Shown one piece after another: positions 1 to 8,884 of a stretch of 64,000 nt of DNA (positions within the stretch are counted from its first letter, which is position 1; each line of letters opens with the position of its first letter). This DNA comes from Thermincola carboxydiphila. Its GTDB lineage: Bacteria > Bacillota > Thermincolia > Thermincolales > UBA2595. The stretch is taken from contig JAENYP010000008.1 in assembly GCA_016841725.1 (NCBI GenBank), forward strand, positions 106,751 through 170,750, read 5' to 3'. The notes beneath the pieces were generated by a model. That model worked only from the letters and a program-made list of their open reading frames with translations. It was not told the origin of the DNA and did no database searches. Made by a program: the position numbers and the translations under genes.

Positions 1-1208
1 CAGTCGCGGATGTTTTCCATCCAGTTGAGATAGACCTTGGTAAACCTCTCCGGGACAAACTTGATCCTGCCCTCTTTGGCTGCCCTGATAGCCGGTTCAG
101 CCAGGGGCTTCATTTTGACGAACCACTGCTTGGAAATCATTGGCTCAACAGTTGTCGCACACCGGTAACACTGGCCTACCGAATGAGTGTGGTCCTCAAC
201 CTTGAGAAGGAAACCGCCTTCCTCCAGTTCCTTGAGAATCTCCCTGCGGCATTCGTACCTATCCATGCCCTGATACTTGCCTGCCTCATCATTCATGGTG
301 CCGTCAAGATTCATGACATTGATTTCCGGAAGGTTGTGCCTCTTGCCAACCTCAAAGTCGTTGGGGTCATGAGCAGGAGTAATTTTAACTACACCTGTCC
401 CGAACTCGGGGTCAACATAGGCATCGGCAACTACCGGGATTTCCCTGCCCACAATGGGAAGGATCACGGTTTTGCCTACCAGGTGACCATATCTTTCATC
501 ATCAGGATGGACTGCCACGGCAGTATCACCAAGCATAGTTTCCGGCCGTGTTGTAGCCAGGTATACATATTCATCACTGTGTTTTACCGGATACCTCAGA
601 TGATAAAAATGACCGCCCTGCTCCTCATGTTCCACCTCAATATCCGAAATAGTGGTACGGCATTTGGGACACCAGTTTATAATGTAATTATCCTGGTAAA
701 TCAACCCCTTGCGGTACAGGTCCACAAAGACCTTCTGAACCGCCTTAGAACATCCCTCATCCATGGTAAACCTTTCCCGGTCCCAGTCACAGGAAGAACC
801 GATAACCCTCAACTGACCGGCTATCCTATCATGGTACAGTTCTTTCCATTCCCAGACACGTTTGAGGAACTTTTCCCGGCCCAGGTCATATTTGGACAGG
901 CCTTCTTTGGCAATCTGCTCTTCAACCTTGGCCTGGGTGGCAATCCCGGCATGGTCGGTCCCTGGCATCCAAAGGGCATTATACCCCTGCATCCGCCGCC
1001 ACCTGGTAAGGATGTCCTGAAGCGTATTATCCATAGCATGTCCCATGTGCAGGGCCCCGGTGACATTGGGCGGGGGCATCACAATAGTAAACGGTTTCTT
1101 ATCCTTTTCCACTTCAGCATGGAAAAAACCGTTTGTTTCCCAGAAGTCATAAAGTCTCTTTTCAACCTGCTGCGGGTCATAAGTTGTCGGTATGTTTTTC
1201 TGTTCCAT
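1..1208 (-). CDS. valS: Valyl-tRNA synthetase, 5' part (runs off the left edge)
   Basis: Class I aminoacyl-tRNA synthetase that charges tRNA-Val in the cytoplasm. About 402 residues are visible from the ATG at 1208; the rest lies beyond base 1. The HIGH-type signature appears as [14 protein letters not shown] near residue 45, followed by the editing (CP1) domain with [17 protein letters not shown] and, near the edge, the start of the return to the catalytic core. The start is set by an AGGAGGATGAAAA ribosome binding site. It is preceded by its own promoter and T-box leader, so expression should rise when uncharged tRNA-Val accumulates. The KMSKS loop and anticodon domain cannot be seen here. 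Confidence 0.96.
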   Translation of the reverse strand, partial: MEQKNIPTTYDPQQVEKRLYDFWETNGFFHAEVEKDKKPFTIVMPPPNVTGALHMGHAMDNTLQDILTRWRRMQGYNALWMPGTDHAGIATQAKVEEQIAKEGLSKYDLGREKFLKRVWEWKELYHDRIAGQLRVIGSSCDWDRERFTMDEGCSKAVQKVFVDLYRKGLIYQDNYIINWCPKCRTTISDIEVEHEEQGGHFYHLRYPVKHSDEYVYLATTRPETMLGDTAVAVHPDDERYGHLVGKTVILPIVGREIPVVADAYVDPEFGTGVVKITPAHDPNDFEVGKRHNLPEINVMNLDGTMNDEAGKYQGMDRYECRREILKELEEGGFLLKVEDHTHSVGQCYRCATTVEPMISKQWFVKMKPLAEPAIRAAKEGRIKFVPERFTKVYLNWMENIRD

Positions 1209-1239
1209 TTTTCATCCTCCTCTAAAAGTAACCGGCAAA

Positions 1240-1500
1240 AAATAAAAAAACTCCTTTATCCTGTAAGGACGAAAGAAGTTTCCGCGGTACCACCTTAGTT
1301 CCGGACACCTTTTGGTTCCGGCTCTCCTGATTTGCTGTAACGGGCTGCCCGGCGCCGCCTACTAAAAGCTTTCGGCGGCACAACTCCGGAGCGACTTCGA
1401 ATCCTTTAACCACCAGGGAGCCTTTCAGCCAGGGGCCACCCCTCTCTGTGAGGTCAGGTAATTCTACTACTCTCCTTCAACGCATATAAAAATAATATCT
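1240..1500 (-). promoter_or_regulatory. T-box leader for valS (GUC valine specifier)
   Basis: The minus strand carries the hallmark T-box sequence AAGGTGGTACCGCGG at 1282-1296. It is followed by an intrinsic terminator hairpin at about 1243-1281 (AACTTCTTT pairing with AAGGAGTT, then a T tract). Upstream is a Stem I with AGTAGTA-type and AGAGAGGGG motifs. The specifier loop reads GAAGTCGC, giving GUC (Val) at 1393-1395, which matches the downstream valS. Known family behaviour is antitermination when uncharged tRNA binds. Confidence 0.95.
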
Positions 1501-1523
1501 AATTTAATATGTCTGAAATATAT

Positions 1524-1551
1524 ATTATAACAAACCGGGCGGTATTGTCAA
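1524..1551 (-). promoter_or_regulatory. Sigma-A promoter of the valS T-box transcript
   Basis: On the minus strand a perfect TTGACA (1551-1546) and a perfect TATAAT (1529-1524) are separated by 16 bases. The transcript would start near 1517 and run into the T-box leader. Confidence 0.85.
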
Positions 1552-1641
1552 ACGTATCTTTAAATGGCATGTATCGGGTCCGTTTGGGCAGTTTCCCTTT
1601 AACTTCCCGCTTGCCTGTTCCTATTTTATAGTATTTTAATG

Positions 1642-1668
1642 TAAAGATTTTTGTTGTTATTTACGATA
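1642..1668 (+). promoter_or_regulatory. Possible sigma-28 (SigD-type) promoter for the chemotaxis receptor
   Basis: TAAA at 1642-1645 is followed after 15-16 bases by TTACGATA, a partial match to the motility sigma consensus TAAA-N15-GCCGATAA. Placement about 140 bases upstream of a chemoreceptor start makes it plausible. The rest of the 1552-1805 gap shows only AT-rich sequence and an AAGGAGG-like string at 1720 with no start codon behind it. Confidence 0.35.
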
Positions 1669-1805
1669 GTACTACAGATGTGGTTTTTTGACTGTCTGAG
1701 TAAAGAAATCTGTCTGATAAGGAGGGATAATAGCAATTCAGGTCTTAATCTAGTTATTGTGCAGTATTTAAAACATTATCAGGAGTATGGGAAGGTGAAA
1801 TTATT

Positions 1806-3629
1806 ATGATTGGAAAGCTTGGCAAAAGCATCCAGTGGAAGGTCAACTTTACAGCAGTGCTGATAATATGTGTTGCCCTTATAGTATCAACATTTGTGGG
1901 TTACCGGAGGGAATCCCGGACACTTCACCATGAACTCGAAGACAAAGGTATGATGGTACTGGCGCCCTTTGTCAGTATGGCTCAGGATTCTGTTAACAGC
2001 AAAAATTATAACCTCTTAAGAGATGCTTACAAGGAACTTATGGAGTTTGATGATGAGGTAAGATACCTGGTACTGGTCGATAAAGCCGGTAAAGCCTATG
2101 TTCACAGCAGTCTTGACAGAGAAGGCCGGGTTTTCAATGACCCGGTAGGTATAAAGGCAGCCGAAGCCACCGCTCCCCTGGCCCAGTTATACAACCGTGA
2201 TACAGGGGAATTGATTTACGACGTTTCATATCCGGTAAAGATTGACGGACAGCATTGGGGAGCCATGAGGATGGGAATCCCGGTTGAGGTTCTGGAAATA
2301 GCCCAAACTGGCGCCCTTAAGTCCGCGGTTCTTGTTGCCGTCATCGTTATCGCTGTTTCAGTTTTGCTGATGGCCTTTGTGGTGGGGCGTATCCTGACCC
2401 CGGTTAATCATGTAGTTGAAAAGACCCGGCTTATTTCTGAGGGAGATTTTACCCAAACTATTGAAGTAAATTCAAATGATGAAATAGGTGCAATGGCCAA
2501 TGCGTTTAATGAAATGGTCGCCAATATCCGTTCTCTGATTAATCAGGTTAAAGAGGCTGCTTCACATGTCGCGGAAACGAGCATACATCTGTCGAAAAAC
2601 TCCGGCGAATCCTCCCTGGTGGTATCACGCGGCGCTGCCGCCGTTCAGGAAGTTGCTGCCGGAAATGCAAGCCTCTCACAAAGCATCTTTGAAATAGGTA
2701 AAGTAGTTGAGCAGTTGGGTGAAACCATCAGGCATATCGCCAGCGGCGCTCAGGAGCAGGCTTCATCAGTCAACAGGGTATCAACTTCAGTGGCGGAAAT
2801 GGCGGCGGCAATAGAAGAAGTTGCTGCAAATGCCGGGCAGGTTTCTGAAAGTGCGATGAAAACATCTACTGTAGCCAAAAACGGCAGCCAGGCAGTTTTG
2901 GACACTATCAATGGAATGGGCAGGATAAAGGATAAGGTTTATGAAACTGCCGAGAAAATTAAGGAACTTGGACAGCGTTCTCAACAAATCGGTGAAATTA
3001 TTGAAGTCATTGATGAAATTGCTGAACAGACAAACCTGCTGGCCTTAAATGCCGCCATCGAAGCTGCAAGGGCCGGGGAACACGGAAAGGGTTTTGCTGT
3101 TGTGGCTGATGAAGTAAGAAAACTCGCCGAAAGGTCCGGCTCAGCTACCAAAGAAATAGTCGTTCTGGTAACAGATATCCGGAAGGGCATTGACCGGGCA
3201 GTGAACGCTATGGAAGAGGGAACCCATGAAGTTGAGGCCGGGGTTAACCTGGCAACAACGGCAGGCAAGGCTCTTGATGAAATTACGGCAACTGTCGGCG
3301 AAGTGCTTGACCAGGTGAATGCGATTTCGGCCGGCGCCCAACAGGCAGCTGCAGGCAGCGGTGAAGTTGTCCAAAGTATTGAAACTGTGGCTGCGGTAAC
3401 TCAGGAAAATACTGCGGCAACAGAAGAGATGGCTGCAGGCAGTGACCAGGTAGTATCCTCTGTCAGCGATATTTCTGCAATCTCGGAAAAGAGCGCTTCT
3501 GCCGCTAATGAAATTTCGGCTTCCACTGAGGAAATGGCAGCCTCCATAGAAGAAATTGCCGCCTCATCCAAAATTCTTTCAGAGATGTCTGAGAAACTTG
3601 ATTTACTTGTGCAGCAGTTCAAGGCTTAA
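1806..3629 (+). CDS. Methyl-accepting chemotaxis protein with extracytoplasmic Cache-like domain
   Basis: Transmembrane chemoreceptor that signals through CheA/CheW. In order: TM1 at about residues 14-33, an extracytoplasmic sensor at about 35-170, TM2 at about 174-196, HAMP at about 197-250, then the long helical signalling domain. The signalling hairpin is clear ([36 protein letters not shown]). Glu/Gln-rich AAIEEVAA and TEEMAAG heptads provide candidate methylation sites. Start ATG follows AAGGTG with 8-base spacing. The sensor segment ([17 protein letters not shown] ... [16 protein letters not shown]) is clearly related to that of the receptor at 53952-55592, but here it sits between two membrane helices as usual. 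Ligand unknown. Confidence 0.95.
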   Translation: MIGKLGKSIQWKVNFTAVLIICVALIVSTFVGYRRESRTLHHELEDKGMMVLAPFVSMAQDSVNSKNYNLLRDAYKELMEFDDEVRYLVLVDKAGKAYVHSSLDREGRVFNDPVGIKAAEATAPLAQLYNRDTGELIYDVSYPVKIDGQHWGAMRMGIPVEVLEIAQTGALKSAVLVAVIVIAVSVLLMAFVVGRILTPVNHVVEKTRLISEGDFTQTIEVNSNDEIGAMANAFNEMVANIRSLINQVKEAASHVAETSIHLSKNSGESSLVVSRGAAAVQEVAAGNASLSQSIFEIGKVVEQLGETIRHIASGAQEQASSVNRVSTSVAEMAAAIEEVAANAGQVSESAMKTSTVAKNGSQAVLDTINGMGRIKDKVYETAEKIKELGQRSQQIGEIIEVIDEIAEQTNLLALNAAIEAARAGEHGKGFAVVADEVRKLAERSGSATKEIVVLVTDIRKGIDRAVNAMEEGTHEVEAGVNLATTAGKALDEITATVGEVLDQVNAISAGAQQAAAGSGEVVQSIETVAAVTQENTAATEEMAAGSDQVVSSVSDISAISEKSASAANEISASTEEMAASIEEIAASSKILSEMSEKLDLLVQQFKA

Positions 3630-3634
3630 AACAA

Positions 3635-3660
3635 TCCGGGGCTGAATTCTCAGCCCCGGA
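3635..3660 (-). terminator. Hairpin between convergent genes
   Basis: Perfect 11-bp stem TCCGGGGCTGA / TCAGCCCCGGA with a 4-base loop. The T-rich side (TTGTTTT) is on the minus strand, so it best terminates the minus-strand membrane-protein gene whose stop it overlaps; it may also stop the receptor transcript. Confidence 0.7.
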
Positions 3661-4063
3661 GATATCTTCTTCTGACCCTTCGCCTCCTCAGAGGCCTCAG
3701 GTTAATTCCGGTCACTCCTCCAAATGCCCCGGTAAGTAATATTCCGGACGAGGAAACCAGGGCAGCCGCCCCAAACTCAGCAGTTGGGAACATTACTGCT
3801 TTCAGGACCATGATTACAGTCAGGTAAAATACAGCTACAACTCCTCCGTGAAGCCAACCAAGAGTACCGCCTGCCATCCCTCCGCTCAGGCCGCCAAGAA
3901 AGATGCTTATCAAGGCCACTGCAATTAGCCCCGGCCGCAGGTAAACCACCTCTGACTCTGTTACGGCCCCATAAACAGCCAGAGCCGCAAGCCCCAGGAT
4001 GGCACTGGTAAACGCCGTTTTCCCCCCGGCGCTTAGGGATTCCAGAAACGACCTCAGATTCAC
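3650..4063 (-). CDS. TIGR04086-type small membrane protein
   Basis: 137-residue, very hydrophobic protein with about four membrane segments, glycine-rich packing motifs (GGLSGGMAGGTLG) and an arginine-rich cytoplasmic tail (RPLRRRRVRRR). It resembles the TIGR04086 / YrzE-like family of Bacillota membrane proteins, which has no established function. GTG start, with GGAGG seven bases upstream. It follows the antiporter gene by 15 bases and is probably co-transcribed with it. Confidence 0.7.
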   Translation of the reverse strand: MNLRSFLESLSAGGKTAFTSAILGLAALAVYGAVTESEVVYLRPGLIAVALISIFLGGLSGGMAGGTLGWLHGGVVAVFYLTVIMVLKAVMFPTAEFGAAALVSSSGILLTGAFGGVTGINLRPLRRRRVRRRYLRG

Positions 4064-4078
4064 ACCCCTACCTCCATC

Positions 4079-5077
4079 CTATATTTTATGTCCTATGATA
4101 AGGAACAGGAACAGGCTGTAAAACACCCCTCCTGATAAAAGAGTATATGCCCTCAGGTAACCCTTAAGGGACAGGAACACATATATCATCGCCGCAGATG
4201 CCAGGGCGACCAGGGCACAGGTGAAAGCCGCAGTATTCAGTACCCATGGTGTCATCACAATACCTATAGCCGGAATAATGGAACTCTGAAACACCATAGC
4301 CCCTGTTATATTCCCCAAGGCCAGGGTATCTTTTCCCCTGCTGACCCAGATTATGCTGTTGAATTTTTCGGGCAGTTCTGTAGCTATAGGAGTGATCACT
4401 ACCGAAAGAATAAAAGGAGAGATGTCCATTACAGCTGCCATTTTTTCCATTGAGTGGACAAATAATTCTGCTCCTCCTATAATTCCGCCAACCGCTGTTA
4501 GTACCTGTAACAGGATAAAGCGGAACCGCGGCACAACCGATGTCCGATTCAGCAGCAAAGGCTTCAGTTCTTCTCCTGCCACGCATTCCCCACCCGTAAT
4601 GGTCTTATAGGCATATACGCCATATGCGGCTACCAGCCCGGCTGCCAGAATCAGTTTATATGAATGATTACTTAACAAGGCTGCCAGTATTGCTGTGGAA
4701 TAAATGATCAGAAAGAATTTCAGGTCCCGCTGCATCACTCTGTTGTCAATCATCATGGTGGCCCTTCTCCTGCCAAGAAGGGCAAGAATCAGAGCCGCAG
4801 TTCCGGTAACAAAAAGGGCCAGGGTACCCAGCATAAAAGGGGCCCCAAGAATAGCGCCGACACCTATTTCTGTCGATGCCTGACTGGCTCCCAGTCCGAT
4901 AGCGATCACCGGAACCAGTGTTTCAGGCAGCGCTGTGCCTACTGCTGCCAGTATACTGCCTACAGCCCCTTCTGAAAGCTTCATCCGGCGCCCCAGCCAT
5001 TCTATCCCGTTGGTAAAAAGCTCGGCACTCACCAGGATTATTCCCAGGCCCATTAATAGCGTGCCGATATTGGCCAT
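4079..5077 (-). CDS. Sodium/calcium exchanger family (CaCA) antiporter
   Basis: 332-residue inner-membrane cation antiporter with about ten membrane helices in two inverted halves. The two alpha-repeat signatures are visible: GTALPETLVPVIAIGLG in the first half and ITPIATELPEKFNSI in the second, each with the acidic residue and adjacent Pro/Ser/Thr that bind the cation in this family. Start ATG behind GAGGTGGTGAG. Exact ion (Ca2+ or other) cannot be read from sequence. Upstream lies the palindromic repeat region. Confidence 0.88.
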   Translation of the reverse strand: MANIGTLLMGLGIILVSAELFTNGIEWLGRRMKLSEGAVGSILAAVGTALPETLVPVIAIGLGASQASTEIGVGAILGAPFMLGTLALFVTGTAALILALLGRRRATMMIDNRVMQRDLKFFLIIYSTAILAALLSNHSYKLILAAGLVAAYGVYAYKTITGGECVAGEELKPLLLNRTSVVPRFRFILLQVLTAVGGIIGGAELFVHSMEKMAAVMDISPFILSVVITPIATELPEKFNSIIWVSRGKDTLALGNITGAMVFQSSIIPAIGIVMTPWVLNTAAFTCALVALASAAMIYVFLSLKGYLRAYTLLSGGVFYSLFLFLIIGHKI

Positions 5078-5167
5078 CTCACCACCTCTTTCCGCATATA
5101 TTAAAATATGCAGAAGATGGCGGTTTAATGCCCTGAAAAAAAGGCCTGCTTTTTTTCCAATAGTAGA

Positions 5168-5333
5168 CTCCGGAAATGACCGTTAATATCATATGGTGAC
5201 GCGTTGCACCGATTTTCCGCACTGCCGCCTGCGAGTCTAAGCTGCCACCCCTCCGGCAGCAAGACTCGTAACGGCGGCAGTGCCAGGAAAATCTTGTACA
5301 ACACCTCACCATATGCCACGGTCATTTCCGGAG
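5168..5333. repeat. Long imperfect palindrome 1 (166 bp)
   Basis: Outer arms CTCCGGAAATGACCG (5168-5182) and CGGTCATTTCCGGAG (5319-5333) are exact complements. Nested pairs continue inward: CATATGGTGA with TCACCATATG, GATTTTCC with GGAAAATC, GCACTGCCGCC with GGCGGCAGTGC, CGAGTCT with AGACTCG, and GCTGCC with GGCAGC. Almost the whole element can fold into one hairpin. Its outer arm recurs as a short hairpin at 38943-38985. No T tract follows, so it is not a simple terminator. Confidence 0.9.
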
Positions 5334-5389
5334 CCTATACATTTTTAAATTAGCTGCATGTTTTCGAGCCTTAAAGATATTATTAAGAT

Positions 5390-5503
5390 AGGGGTAGATG
5401 TATTCCGGAAGGCGGTGTCTGTCGTCAACCGGTCCAAAGCCGCTTTCAGCGGGTTTGGGTAACCGGTTGAGACGTAGCCCGCCAGAGGAATACATCTACC
5501 CCT
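5390..5503. repeat. Long palindrome 2 (114 bp), family A
   Basis: 17-bp perfect terminal inverted repeats AGGGGTAGATGTATTCC / GGAATACATCTACCCCT. Inner pairs are GGCGG with CCGCC, TCAACCGGT with ACCGGTTGA, and a central CCGCT-TTC-AGCGG loop. It shares TTCCGGAAGG near the left arm and GTAGCC...AGAGGAAT near the right arm with the next element. Confidence 0.9.
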
Positions 5504-5566
5504 AAAAATTTATAGGCAATATGAACTCGCACGCTTAAAGAGAGCTGTTCTGCTGTACTATAAAAC

Positions 5567-5743
5567 AAGAGAGTGGCAGATATGTTCCGGAAGGATGAGT
5601 CTGACGTCCGCTTGTCGGCCATGGCATCTCTTAGCGCTTTAGCGCTTAGAGATGGCGGTACCCTTGGGGTAAATCCGCAAATGCGGGAGCCGGTAACAAG
5701 CGGAGTTGTAGCCATCCTAGAGGAATGTATCTGCCACTCTCTT
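5567..5743. repeat. Long palindrome 3 (177 bp), family A
   Basis: 22-bp terminal inverted repeats beginning AAGAGAGTGGCAGATA and ending TATCTGCCACTCTCTT with two mismatches. Inner pair is GGATG with CATCC, and an internal hairpin has CATCTCTTAGCGCT facing AGCGCTTAGAGATG. It is the homologue of palindrome 2, with different but still complementary stems. It ends 26 bases from the engB stop codon. Confidence 0.9.
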
Positions 5744-5769
5744 AATTTAAGGCAAAACGTCTCTCTTTT

Positions 5770-6354
5770 TCAGATCATTTTTTCACCGATTAATTTCCAC
5801 AACTCATCCTTGCCCTGGCCGGTTTCTGCAGAAAAGGCAATTACCGGCGTGTCGGGGAACGGGACAAGGGTTTCCTTGATCAAACGGGTGTGCTTCGGCC
5901 AATTTCCCCGTGCTATTTTATCTGCCTTTGTGGTTACCAGGATTGTGGGAATGCCGAAATGCTTCAGCCATTCGTGCATCTGGACATCCTCCCTGCTGGG
6001 GGCATGCCTGATATCAATCAATTGAATAACTGCCCTAAGGTTGTCCCTGTTGAGGAGATATTCCTCAATCATTTTACCCCACGCAGCCTTTTCCACCCTG
6101 GAGACTTTGGCAAACCCATAACCCGGCAGGTCCACAAAATAAAAACTGTCATTTATGTGATAGAAATTCAGGAGCCTGGTCTTACCGGGACTTCCGCTGG
6201 TCCTGGCCAGCGCCTTCCGTTTAACCAGCCTGTTAATCAGGGATGATTTACCCACATTTGACCGTCCGGCAAAGGCTATTTCGGGCTGTCCGCCCTCCGG
6301 GTACTGTTTAGGCCCAACAGCGCTGATTACATATTCGGCAGAAACTATGCGCAT
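5770..6354 (-). CDS. engB: Ribosome biogenesis GTP-binding protein EngB/YsxC
   Basis: 194-residue cytoplasmic GTPase needed for late assembly of the large ribosomal subunit. The G1 P-loop is [14 protein letters not shown] (about residues 30-43). The G3 is DLPGYG, the G4 is TKAD and the G5 is SAETGQG. Length is typical of the family. It starts immediately after the lon stop codon (1-base gap) and so forms an operon with lon, the same order as lonA-ysxC in Bacillus subtilis. Confidence 0.97.
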   Translation of the reverse strand: MRIVSAEYVISAVGPKQYPEGGQPEIAFAGRSNVGKSSLINRLVKRKALARTSGSPGKTRLLNFYHINDSFYFVDLPGYGFAKVSRVEKAAWGKMIEEYLLNRDNLRAVIQLIDIRHAPSREDVQMHEWLKHFGIPTILVTTKADKIARGNWPKHTRLIKETLVPFPDTPVIAFSAETGQGKDELWKLIGEKMI

Positions 6355-6355
6355 C

Positions 6356-8749
6356 CTAAGCCTTCCTTAGGGCCCGTGCCAAAACCTGATCCATATGCTC
6401 CACCAGGACAAATTCCAGCTTGTTTTTAACCTTGTGTGGAATATCTTCCAGGTCCTTACGGTTTTCTGCAGGCAGGATAACAGTCTTAACCCCTGCCCGG
6501 TGGGCTGCCAGTACCTTTTCCTTAACCCCGCCGATAGGGAGTACCCGCCCGCGCAGCGTAATTTCACCGGTCATGGCTATATCACTGGCTGTCTTTCTAT
6601 TGGTCAGCGCCGAAGCAATGGCTGTGGCCATGGTAATTCCGGCTGAAGGCCCGTCTTTGGGTATGGCCCCTTCAGGAACATGGATGTGAATATCGTATTT
6701 TTCATAAAACTCCTGCGCGATCCCCAGTTCTTCTGCCTTGGAACGGATATAACTGAAACCGGCTTGTGCCGATTCTTTCATGACATCGCCAAGTTTCCCC
6801 GTAAGGGTTAGCTTACCGGTCCCCTTCAGGGCGGTTACTTCTATGGCCAGTACATCGCCGCCTGTTTCTGTCCAGGCCAGTCCTGTAGCTATACCTATCT
6901 CATCCTCTTTTTCTGCGACACCGTACCTGAAACGCGGTATCCCCAGGAACTGGTTGAGGTTCTGGATAGTTGCCTTGATGCTTTTTGTTTTCCCCTGGAC
7001 AATATCCCGGGCCGCTTTCCTGCATATAGTTGCAATAGTGCGTTCCAGGTTACGTACTCCGGCTTCCCTGGTATACTCCCTGATTATCTTGCGAACAGTG
7101 TTTTCGGAAATCGAGAGCATTTTGTTTTTCAGCCCGTGTTCCCTGAGCTGTTTGGGAATCAGGTATCTGGAAGCAATATTAACCTTCTCTTCCTCGGTGT
7201 AACCTGAAAGATAAATAACCTCCATCCGGTCCAGCAGCGGACGCGGAATCGGATGCATTGTATTGGCAGTCGTGATAAACATTACATTCGATAAATCAAA
7301 TGAGGCCTCTATATAGTGGTCACTAAAAGAGTTGTTCTGCTCAGGGTCAAGGACCTCCAGCAGGGCAGCCGAAGGATCGCCCCGAAAATCCATACTCATC
7401 TTGTCTATTTCATCCAGCAGAAAAACAGGGTTACTGGAACCGGCCTGCCTGATTCCCTGAATAATCCGGCCAGGTAAAGCCCCCACATAGGTGCGGCGGT
7501 GCCCCCTGATTTCGGCCTCGTCACGCACTCCCCCCAGAGACATGCGGACAAATTTGCGTTCCAGGGCCCGGGCAATAGATTTAGCCAGGGAAGTTTTACC
7601 CACCCCGGGCGGCCCCACGAAACATAAGATGGGTCCTTTCATCTTTTTGGCCAGTTTCCTGATGGCAAGATACTCCAGTATCCTGTCTTTAACTTTATCC
7701 AATCCGTAGTGATCTTCATTGAGAATAACTTCAGCCTTGTTAATATCAAGACTGTCTTTGGTTCTCTTAGTCCAGGGCAGGACCAGAAGCCAGTCAAGGT
7801 AAGTCCTGATAACGCCCGACTCTGCAGCCATCGGAGGCATTTTCTCCAGACGCTCTACTTCTTTGAGGGCCTTTTCCTCAACTTCCTTCGGCAGCTTGGC
7901 CTTGGCTATTTTATCCCTGTATTCTTCACTTTCAGCTACCTTTTCGTCTTTTTCACCAAGCTCTTTTTGAATAGCCTTTAGTTGTTCCCTCAGGTAGTAT
8001 TCTTTTTGGGTCTTCTCCATCTGTTTCCTGACCCTGAGGTTGATTTTCCGTTCCAGTTCCAGAATCTCAAGCTCTTTTGTCACAATTTCACAAAGAATCT
8101 CCAGCCTCACGGCGATGTCGACAGCCTCCAGAACCCGCTGTTTGTCTTCGATTTTCAGAGCCAAATGTGATGCTATTATGTCGGCAAGTCTCCCCGGTTC
8201 TTCCAGGTTAACAACTGTAACTACCGTTTCCGGAGGGATTCTCTTGCTCATTTTGACATAGTGCTCAAACTGGTTAACCAGGCTCCGCATCAAAGCCTCA
8301 ATCTCTGCCGTAACATTCCCGGTCTCAGGATATTCCGTAACCTCCACCTTAAAATAAGGTTCATGATCAACATAACTTTCAATTTTCGCCCTTGACAGTC
8401 CTTCCACCAGAACCCTTATTGTTCCTCCCGGCAGCTTTAGCAGCTGCTTTATTTCAGCCACGGTTCCGATTTCATAGATATCCTCTTCAGCCGGTTCATC
8501 GGTTTGGGCCTCTTTCTGGGTAGCCAAAAAAATGATTCTGTCCTGAATCATCGTTTCTTCAATAGCCTTGACTGATTTCTCCCGTCCCACATCCAGGTGT
8601 ATAATCATATACGGGAAGACCAGTATGCCTCGTAAAGGGAGCAGAGGAAGCCGACGTTTGATTTCTGTTAGTTCTTCCTGCTTTTTTGCCCTGACTTTTC
8701 TCGCTTCTGTTACCTCACCGGTTTCTTTAGTCTTACTCTGTTCCGCCAA
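6356..8749 (-). CDS. lon: ATP-dependent protease La (LonA)
   Basis: Hexameric cytoplasmic AAA+ protease for damaged and regulatory proteins. About 797 residues: N-terminal LON substrate-binding domain ([15 protein letters not shown]), coiled-coil linker, AAA+ module with Walker [16 protein letters not shown] and Walker [10 protein letters not shown], and a C-terminal Ser-Lys protease domain with catalytic Ser in DGPSAGITM and Lys in [11 protein letters not shown] place the start at TTG 8749 because GGAGGTG lies 9 bases before it; the GTG at 8761 directly overlaps that ribosome binding site. An intrinsic terminator separates it from lonB. Confidence 0.96.
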   Translation of the reverse strand: MAEQSKTKETGEVTEARKVRAKKQEELTEIKRRLPLLPLRGILVFPYMIIHLDVGREKSVKAIEETMIQDRIIFLATQKEAQTDEPAEEDIYEIGTVAEIKQLLKLPGGTIRVLVEGLSRAKIESYVDHEPYFKVEVTEYPETGNVTAEIEALMRSLVNQFEHYVKMSKRIPPETVVTVVNLEEPGRLADIIASHLALKIEDKQRVLEAVDIAVRLEILCEIVTKELEILELERKINLRVRKQMEKTQKEYYLREQLKAIQKELGEKDEKVAESEEYRDKIAKAKLPKEVEEKALKEVERLEKMPPMAAESGVIRTYLDWLLVLPWTKRTKDSLDINKAEVILNEDHYGLDKVKDRILEYLAIRKLAKKMKGPILCFVGPPGVGKTSLAKSIARALERKFVRMSLGGVRDEAEIRGHRRTYVGALPGRIIQGIRQAGSSNPVFLLDEIDKMSMDFRGDPSAALLEVLDPEQNNSFSDHYIEASFDLSNVMFITTANTMHPIPRPLLDRMEVIYLSGYTEEEKVNIASRYLIPKQLREHGLKNKMLSISENTVRKIIREYTREAGVRNLERTIATICRKAARDIVQGKTKSIKATIQNLNQFLGIPRFRYGVAEKEDEIGIATGLAWTETGGDVLAIEVTALKGTGKLTLTGKLGDVMKESAQAGFSYIRSKAEELGIAQEFYEKYDIHIHVPEGAIPKDGPSAGITMATAIASALTNRKTASDIAMTGEITLRGRVLPIGGVKEKVLAAHRAGVKTVILPAENRKDLEDIPHKVKNKLEFVLVEHMDQVLARALRKA

Positions 8750-8851
8750 TTTAAAGGTCACCTCCGAATCAGGTCAGTTTCGACCGCTATAAGATACATT
8801 ATTTATTATATACCTTTTTTTAGTTTCCCTGCAAGCCACTGAAATTAATTT

Positions 8852-8880
8852 AAAAGCCCCATCACATTTTGGGGCTTTTT
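8852..8880 (-). terminator. Intrinsic terminator after lonB
   Basis: AAAAGCCCC / GGGGCTTTT stem with a 10-base loop and flanking A/T tracts on both sides, located just downstream of the lonB stop on the minus strand. Confidence 0.85.
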
Positions 8881-8884
8881 TAAA

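Noticed and set aside
183..1298. 371-codon open frame on the plus strand
   Set aside because: It lies entirely opposite valS and its T-box; the minus strand encodes unmistakable valyl-tRNA synthetase, so this is an antisense shadow.
1680..1805. Riboswitch in the leader of the first chemoreceptor
   Set aside because: I looked for c-di-GMP and other riboswitch core motifs in the leader and found none.
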